Of a stretch of DNA of 64,000 bases, positions 59,652-64,000 are shown piece after piece. The translations under genes were made by a program, and so were the position numbers. Source of the DNA: Castellaniella hirudinis_A (lineage in GTDB: Bacteria; Pseudomonadota; Gammaproteobacteria; Burkholderiales; Burkholderiaceae_B); the NCBI RefSeq assembly GCF_047468865.1, contig NZ_JBLGTV010000002.1, positions 328,210 through 392,209 of the forward strand, read 5' to 3'. The notes under the pieces are model-generated. The model worked only from the letters and a program-made list of their open reading frames with translations. It made no database searches and was not told the origin of the DNA. Every line of letters begins with the position of its first letter. The stretch's first letter is position 1.

Positions 59652-62600
59652 ATGAAAGTTGCCTCTCTTGAGATTGAGCTGCTTGCCAACATCGCGCGCC
59701 TGCGTACCGATATGCGTAGCGCCCAAGGCGTTGTTGAGCGCTCGATGTCCAGCATGCGCCGCAACATCGACATGGTGCAGCGCGCGCTCAGTACGCTTGG
59801 GGTCGGTGTTGGCCTCGGCGTATTGGTGCGACAAGCACAGCAACTGACGGACGCCTATATCAACCTGCATGGGCAATTGAAGAATGCCACGCGCAGCCAA
59901 GCTGAGTTGGCGCAGGCAATGTCTGATGTCCGGCGAATAGCGACCACATCCCAGGCCAATATCGAGGGGGTGGCCACAGCCTACGCACGATTCTCAAACA
60001 ATCTGCGCGATACCGGCATCCAGCAGCAGAAAATAGCGGATATCACAGAGACCGTCGCCTTGGCCCTGAAGGTCAACGGGGCATCGGTGGCGGAAACCAC
60101 CAGCGCCATGCAGCAGCTTTCCCAGGCCTTCGGTAAAGGCAAGCTGGACGGCGACGAATTCCGCACGATGATGGAGGCATCGCCCAATGTGATGCGTCGT
60201 GTGGCTGATGCTATTGGCGTGCCGTTCGGCGCCCTGAAGGATCTGGCAGCGCAAGGGAAACTCACGGCCTCTGTGCTGGCCGATTCCCTATCCGATTCGG
60301 CATACCTGGAATCTCTGCGCACCCAGGCCAAGGAGATGTACACGATCAGCGGCGCAATGACGGTGTTGCGCAATGCCGTCATGGAGTTTGTCGGTACCCA
60401 GGCCCAGGCAAGTGGTGTTGTCAGCTCGCTCACTGCCGGAATAATGGCCCTTGCCAATAACATTGACGGCATCGGGCGTGCACTGCTGTTTATAGCCGCT
60501 ACTGCAATTCCTACCGCTGTGCGCGCCTTGTGGTCGCTTTCTGCAGCGATGTTGGCTATTCCTGGCATGCAGCTTGTCAAACTCCTGTCTGTGGCCGCCG
60601 GTGCGGCTTTGGCATTCAGCGACCAACTTGGTTTCGTGCAGCCAGTAATCGACGCGATGGCCGATTCTGCCCGAGCGTTCGGCGTCGTTTGGGACGAGAT
60701 ATACGGCGACGCAAAGAAAGTAACCGACGAACTGAAAGCCGAGGTGGCCAACCTGTGGCAGGGCATCAAGGACTTGACCGGCGATACCTCGGCTAAGACA
60801 TGGACTGACGCGCTAATGGTGGGCCTGGCTCGTGTGGCTGATGTTGCGGCGCTGGTTGTTCGTTCGATTGGTACTGTTATTTATGCCTTTAATGCCGTGA
60901 TTGCGGATACCAAGGTTGCGCTTGCCTGGTTGGCCCGACCAGATGCAATTAGCAAGATGGTGGCACCTGAGCAGTCCGCCAAACTGGAACAAGAATACCA
61001 GGATGCTCTTAAGTCCAGAGAGGCTGAAATACGGAGATTTAATACGGCCCTTGAGGGGTTATTAAATTTTCAGGGAAATAAGTATGAGCAAGCGGCGATC
61101 CGGGCGATAAACACGATCCACATCACCTCTGATGCGGTTGCGCTTTTGGATCTGACCTTGCCTCCAGTGGAGCCGCCCGCTGGTATAGGAAAGGCGAACT
61201 CCGCATACCAAACCCTAATCGCCTCCATACAAACCAAGATCGAACAGCAGCGCCTGGAAATTGCCACCGGCGACAAAGCATCTGAAGCGGACAAGCTGGC
61301 GATCAAGATCACGCAAGAGCTTGCGAGCGGCAAACTCAAGCTGTCTGCATCTCAGCGCGATGTGGTCACGGTCATGCTTGCCACACTGAAAGCAGGCGAA
61401 AGCGAGCTTAAACAATCGCAAATGTTGGCTGCTTCGCAGAAAAAGCAGCTTGATCTATCTGTCGCGGCGGTGAAATCAGCCTACGACGAGGCACGGCAGA
61501 ACGAGAAGCTGGCGCGGCAATTCGGGCTGACCAAGGTTCAGGTCGAGCGGCTGACTGTTGCGCAGTTGCAGTCGGAGCTGGCCACGGCCCAGTCCATCGG
61601 CACGGACAAGGACAAAATCGCCGCGCTGGAACACCTGATCGAGGCCCACCAGCGCAGCGTCGTCGCCCTGGAACAGACCGAGATTCAGGAGAAACAAAAG
61701 GCTGCATGGAATCAGTGGCAGCAGGATATCGGCCAAATCTTCGACCAGGTGGGCCAGTCCTTGACCGACGCCCTATTCGAGGGCGGCAAGTCCGGGCGCG
61801 ATCTGATCAAGTCGATTTTCAAGGCGCTGACGTTGAAAATCCTGGTGCAGCCGGTGATGGGCGCCCTACAGGGCATGGTCACGCAGCAGCTGGGCGGTCT
61901 GCTGGGGTATCAGCAGCCGGGGCAGCAGGGCGGGGGCTTCGACATGCCCGGCGGCGGCAGCTCGATTGGCCAGTACCTGGGCGATGGCATCAGCCGCGTG
62001 GGCAGCTGGACAAACAGCACGTCCATGATGCAGTTCGGCAATGATTTCGGCGTGGGCTATGGCTTGAGCAGTGGCGCCTATACCGGGGCGCTGACGGATG
62101 CGCAGGCGGCGGCGTTTATGGGGCAGGGCGGATCAGGCGGCACCCAGGCCGGGCAGTTCCTGGGCGAGTACGGCGGGCAAATCCTGGGCTATGGCAGCGC
62201 CATTTACAGCGCCATCCAGGGCCAGTACGGCAGCGCCATCGGCCAGGCTATCGGCACTTATATCATGCCGGGAATCGGCACGGCTGTCGGTGGGCTGATT
62301 GGCAGCTTTGCGGATTCTATGTTCGGCGGTGAACCCCAGACCCGCCACGGTAAGAGCACGGTCTACGAGATGACCGGCGAACTCGATCTGTACCGCAAAC
62401 ACAACGAAGACGAGCAATCCGAGGCGTTTTACTCGTCCATCGAGGACATGACCCGGGCGGCCATCACCGGGATCGAGAACACCTTCAACCTGCTGGGCGT
62501 CAACGCCACTTTGGAAAGCCTGCGCGCCCGCACGGATATCTCGCAGACCGGCAAGGGTGACGGGGTATCTTCGGGCGGGGCTGTCCTGGTGAACGGTCAG

Positions 62601-64000
62601 TGGCGCGAAATCGGCATCCCGCACAGCTCGGACGACACCCAGTTCGGCTACGGCGGCTGGTCGGATGCGCCGGTGCTGCCCCGCCTGCAGGTTGACCTGC
62701 AGATGACGATGTTGGAAGCGTTTCAAGCGGCTGCCGCAGAGATGCCCAGGGCCATCAACGCGGCGCTGGACGGCATCGACATCCGCAGCCTGGACGAGAC
62801 CGGTGTAGCTACGCTCGCTGCGACGATCAATGACATGATTGTCGGCGCGCAGGCATTGTCTGCAGCGATGGAGCTGCTGCCCTTCGAGAATCTGAAAAAC
62901 CAGTCGCTCGACACCTACATGAGCATCATCCAGCTCACTGGGGGGTTGCAGAATCTGCAGCAGCTGCAGGCGTCGTACATCGACAACTACTACACGGAAG
63001 CCGAAAAACAGGCCCTGCAGATCGAATCCCTGGGTCGCGTGTTCGAGAGTGTCGGGCTGGTCATGCCGGCGGTCACCAACAACGCTGACCAGATGAAGGC
63101 CGCGTTCCGGGGAATCATGGATTCTCTGGATTTGACGACCGAGGCCGGTCAGCGTGCCTATGCGGCACTGCTGGGCATCCAGGACGGATTTGCTGGTCTG
63201 GCCAATTCGGTCGGCGCGGTCATGGGCACGATGGGGATGTCAGCGGTTGACGTTGCCAAGTCCGCATTCTCCGCGTTGCAGGCTGCTGTCCAGCGTGAGC
63301 GGGATTCGATCAACGCCCAGGCATTGGCGCAGCAAAAGGCGCTGCAGGATGCAATGAAGGGCGTGTCCGCGTCTGTCTCTGAGCTCACCGGGCTGACCGG
63401 CAAGCTGCAGAGTGCGCTCAATTCCATGACGCGCACGATTGACACTCAGGCGTCATTTATCTGGGCACAAAACCGGATCGACCGTGCGCTGTCGGTCGCA
63501 AAATTGACCGGTGTGATGCCAGAGGGGCCGGACTTCGACGCTGCGCTGCAGGCCATCCAGCGTCCCGATGCTGCGCTGTACGAATCGTTTGAGGATTTCC
63601 AGGCCGCGCAGCTGAAGTCCGCGAATCTTGTCAAGGATCTCAATGAACTGGCTGGCGATCAGCTGAGCTCGCAAAAGTCCCAGCTGCAGACCCTGGAAGA
63701 CCAGCTGCAGCAGAACAAGGACTGGCAGGACGCTGAGATGCAGCGCCTTGATGACATCCTGGACACGGCAAAAAGCCAGTTGGACAGCGCCCTGGGCCTG
63801 AACGAAAGCCTGATGTCTCTGCCCGAAGCGCTGGCGGCGCTGGCGGCGGCCATTGCGGCGCTGGGCGGCGGGGGCGCGAACTCGTATTTCGCCGGCAACC
63901 CGGATGTCAGGGCGGCGTTTGAACAGGGGCTTTTCGGGGACATGACCGCCGCCCAGGCCGCCGATTGGCACTACGTCCAGTATGGATCGACGGAAGGCCG
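59652..64000 (+). CDS. tail tape measure protein, N-terminal part
   Basis: At least 1449 residues, open at the right edge. The N-terminal part (IELLANIARLRTDMRSAQGV) is a coiled coil; residues about 85-200 match the tape measure domain (SQANIEGVATAYARFSNNLR; MQQLSQAFGKGKLDGDEFRT). Hydrophobic helices (LLFIAATAIPTAVRALWSLS) follow, then long coiled coils. The visible C-terminal end has NPDVRAAFEQGLF and HYVQYGSTEGR, a repeat found in other phage and surface proteins. It measures tail length and reaches the cell envelope. TTGGTGATCC precedes ATG 59652. Confidence 0.93.
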   Translation, partial: MKVASLEIELLANIARLRTDMRSAQGVVERSMSSMRRNIDMVQRALSTLGVGVGLGVLVRQAQQLTDAYINLHGQLKNATRSQAELAQAMSDVRRIATTSQANIEGVATAYARFSNNLRDTGIQQQKIADITETVALALKVNGASVAETTSAMQQLSQAFGKGKLDGDEFRTMMEASPNVMRRVADAIGVPFGALKDLAAQGKLTASVLADSLSDSAYLESLRTQAKEMYTISGAMTVLRNAVMEFVGTQAQASGVVSSLTAGIMALANNIDGIGRALLFIAATAIPTAVRALWSLSAAMLAIPGMQLVKLLSVAAGAALAFSDQLGFVQPVIDAMADSARAFGVVWDEIYGDAKKVTDELKAEVANLWQGIKDLTGDTSAKTWTDALMVGLARVADVAALVVRSIGTVIYAFNAVIADTKVALAWLARPDAISKMVAPEQSAKLEQEYQDALKSREAEIRRFNTALEGLLNFQGNKYEQAAIRAINTIHITSDAVALLDLTLPPVEPPAGIGKANSAYQTLIASIQTKIEQQRLEIATGDKASEADKLAIKITQELASGKLKLSASQRDVVTVMLATLKAGESELKQSQMLAASQKKQLDLSVAAVKSAYDEARQNEKLARQFGLTKVQVERLTVAQLQSELATAQSIGTDKDKIAALEHLIEAHQRSVVALEQTEIQEKQKAAWNQWQQDIGQIFDQVGQSLTDALFEGGKSGRDLIKSIFKALTLKILVQPVMGALQGMVTQQLGGLLGYQQPGQQGGGFDMPGGGSSIGQYLGDGISRVGSWTNSTSMMQFGNDFGVGYGLSSGAYTGALTDAQAAAFMGQGGSGGTQAGQFLGEYGGQILGYGSAIYSAIQGQYGSAIGQAIGTYIMPGIGTAVGGLIGSFADSMFGGEPQTRHGKSTVYEMTGELDLYRKHNEDEQSEAFYSSIEDMTRAAITGIENTFNLLGVNATLESLRARTDISQTGKGDGVSSGGAVLVNGQWREIGIPHSSDDTQFGYGGWSDAPVLPRLQVDLQMTMLEAFQAAAAEMPRAINAALDGIDIRSLDETGVATLAATINDMIVGAQALSAAMELLPFENLKNQSLDTYMSIIQLTGGLQNLQQLQASYIDNYYTEAEKQALQIESLGRVFESVGLVMPAVTNNADQMKAAFRGIMDSLDLTTEAGQRAYAALLGIQDGFAGLANSVGAVMGTMGMSAVDVAKSAFSALQAAVQRERDSINAQALAQQKALQDAMKGVSASVSELTGLTGKLQSALNSMTRTIDTQASFIWAQNRIDRALSVAKLTGVMPEGPDFDAALQAIQRPDAALYESFEDFQAAQLKSANLVKDLNELAGDQLSSQKSQLQTLEDQLQQNKDWQDAEMQRLDDILDTAKSQLDSALGLNESLMSLPEALAALAAAIAALGGGGANSYFAGNPDVRAAFEQGLFGDMTAAQAADWHYVQYGSTEG

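Larger units (their letters stand above)
28866..64000. mobile_element. prophage, lambdoid with HK97-type head and long-tail genes (right end outside window)
   Basis: From the 3' half of tRNA-Arg to the right edge the content is phage: integrase, excisionase, early leftward operon, CI/Cro immunity region, helicase and primase, terminase, portal, protease, capsid, connectors, tail tube, tail chaperone and tape measure. GC content and codon use are lower than in the flanking chromosome, most clearly at 36.6-41 kb. All recognisable core genes are intact, so it may be inducible. attR is not in the window. Confidence 0.95.

Noticed and set aside
28889..64000. CRISPR arrays or insertion sequences
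   Set aside because: I found no regularly spaced repeats and no transposase gene in the prophage or elsewhere in the window.

Overview
The window is high-GC bacterial chromosome of a betaproteobacterium, most likely Burkholderiales/Alcaligenaceae. I infer this from the style of rpoN, bfd-bfr, hemE-priA, the TAXI-type TRAP transporter and the DUF3482/DUF2868 pair; no database comparison was possible. It falls into two parts. Positions 1-28.9 kb are ordinary chromosome. From the 3' end of a tRNA-Arg(CCG) gene at 28.9 kb to the right edge is a lambdoid, HK97-type siphovirus prophage whose right end lies outside the window.

Chromosomal part: the 3' end of rpoN; the iron genes bfd and bfr; a leftward operon of a short-chain dehydrogenase and an NtaA/SnaA-type flavin monooxygenase behind a TPP riboswitch; prfC, a LysE-type exporter and rhlE; lemA with a TPM-domain protein; a GTPase/membrane protein pair; a TAXI TRAP transporter with a DUF1850 protein; an alanine/sodium symporter divergent from a Fis-type regulator; hemE, an AT-rich intergenic region with two DnaA boxes, priA and rep; a small protein behind tandem palindromes; an enoyl-CoA hydratase/nitronate monooxygenase pair behind a perfect TetR-type palindrome; and a membrane-anchored dihaem cytochrome c.

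Prophage left arm (28.9-36.7 kb): tyrosine integrase and excisionase lie next to the tRNA. They are followed, on the same strand, by a tightly overlapping leftward operon of about a dozen mostly unknown early proteins driven from a PL-like promoter. The immunity region (40.4-41.4 kb) has a LexA-type CI repressor, a YdaS/Cro-like gene and operators. PL and PR share the same -35 and -10 hexamers with an 18-bp spacer and the same inverted repeat between them. Between PL and cI sits probable cargo: a class II Fic protein and, on the other strand, a P-loop plus cytidine-deaminase protein of the AvcD/anti-phage dCTP deaminase type, flanked by a 72-residue partner ORF and a 45-residue secreted YHYH-type protein.

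Right arm (41.4 kb to the edge): small membrane proteins, a helicase and a PriCT-2/Toprim primase, a 318-base possibly structured non-coding stretch, and a candidate Q-like regulator. Directly after that gene come a promoter with a LexA-type box in its spacer and a nearby intrinsic terminator, an arrangement like lambda Q/pR'/tR'. Next are a HicAB toxin-antitoxin pair on the opposite strand, then HNH, terminase, portal, protease, capsid, connectors, tail tube, a tail-assembly chaperone with a -1 frameshift, and a tape measure protein cut by the window edge. Intrinsic terminators stand just upstream of several structural genes, which fits antitermination-controlled late expression.
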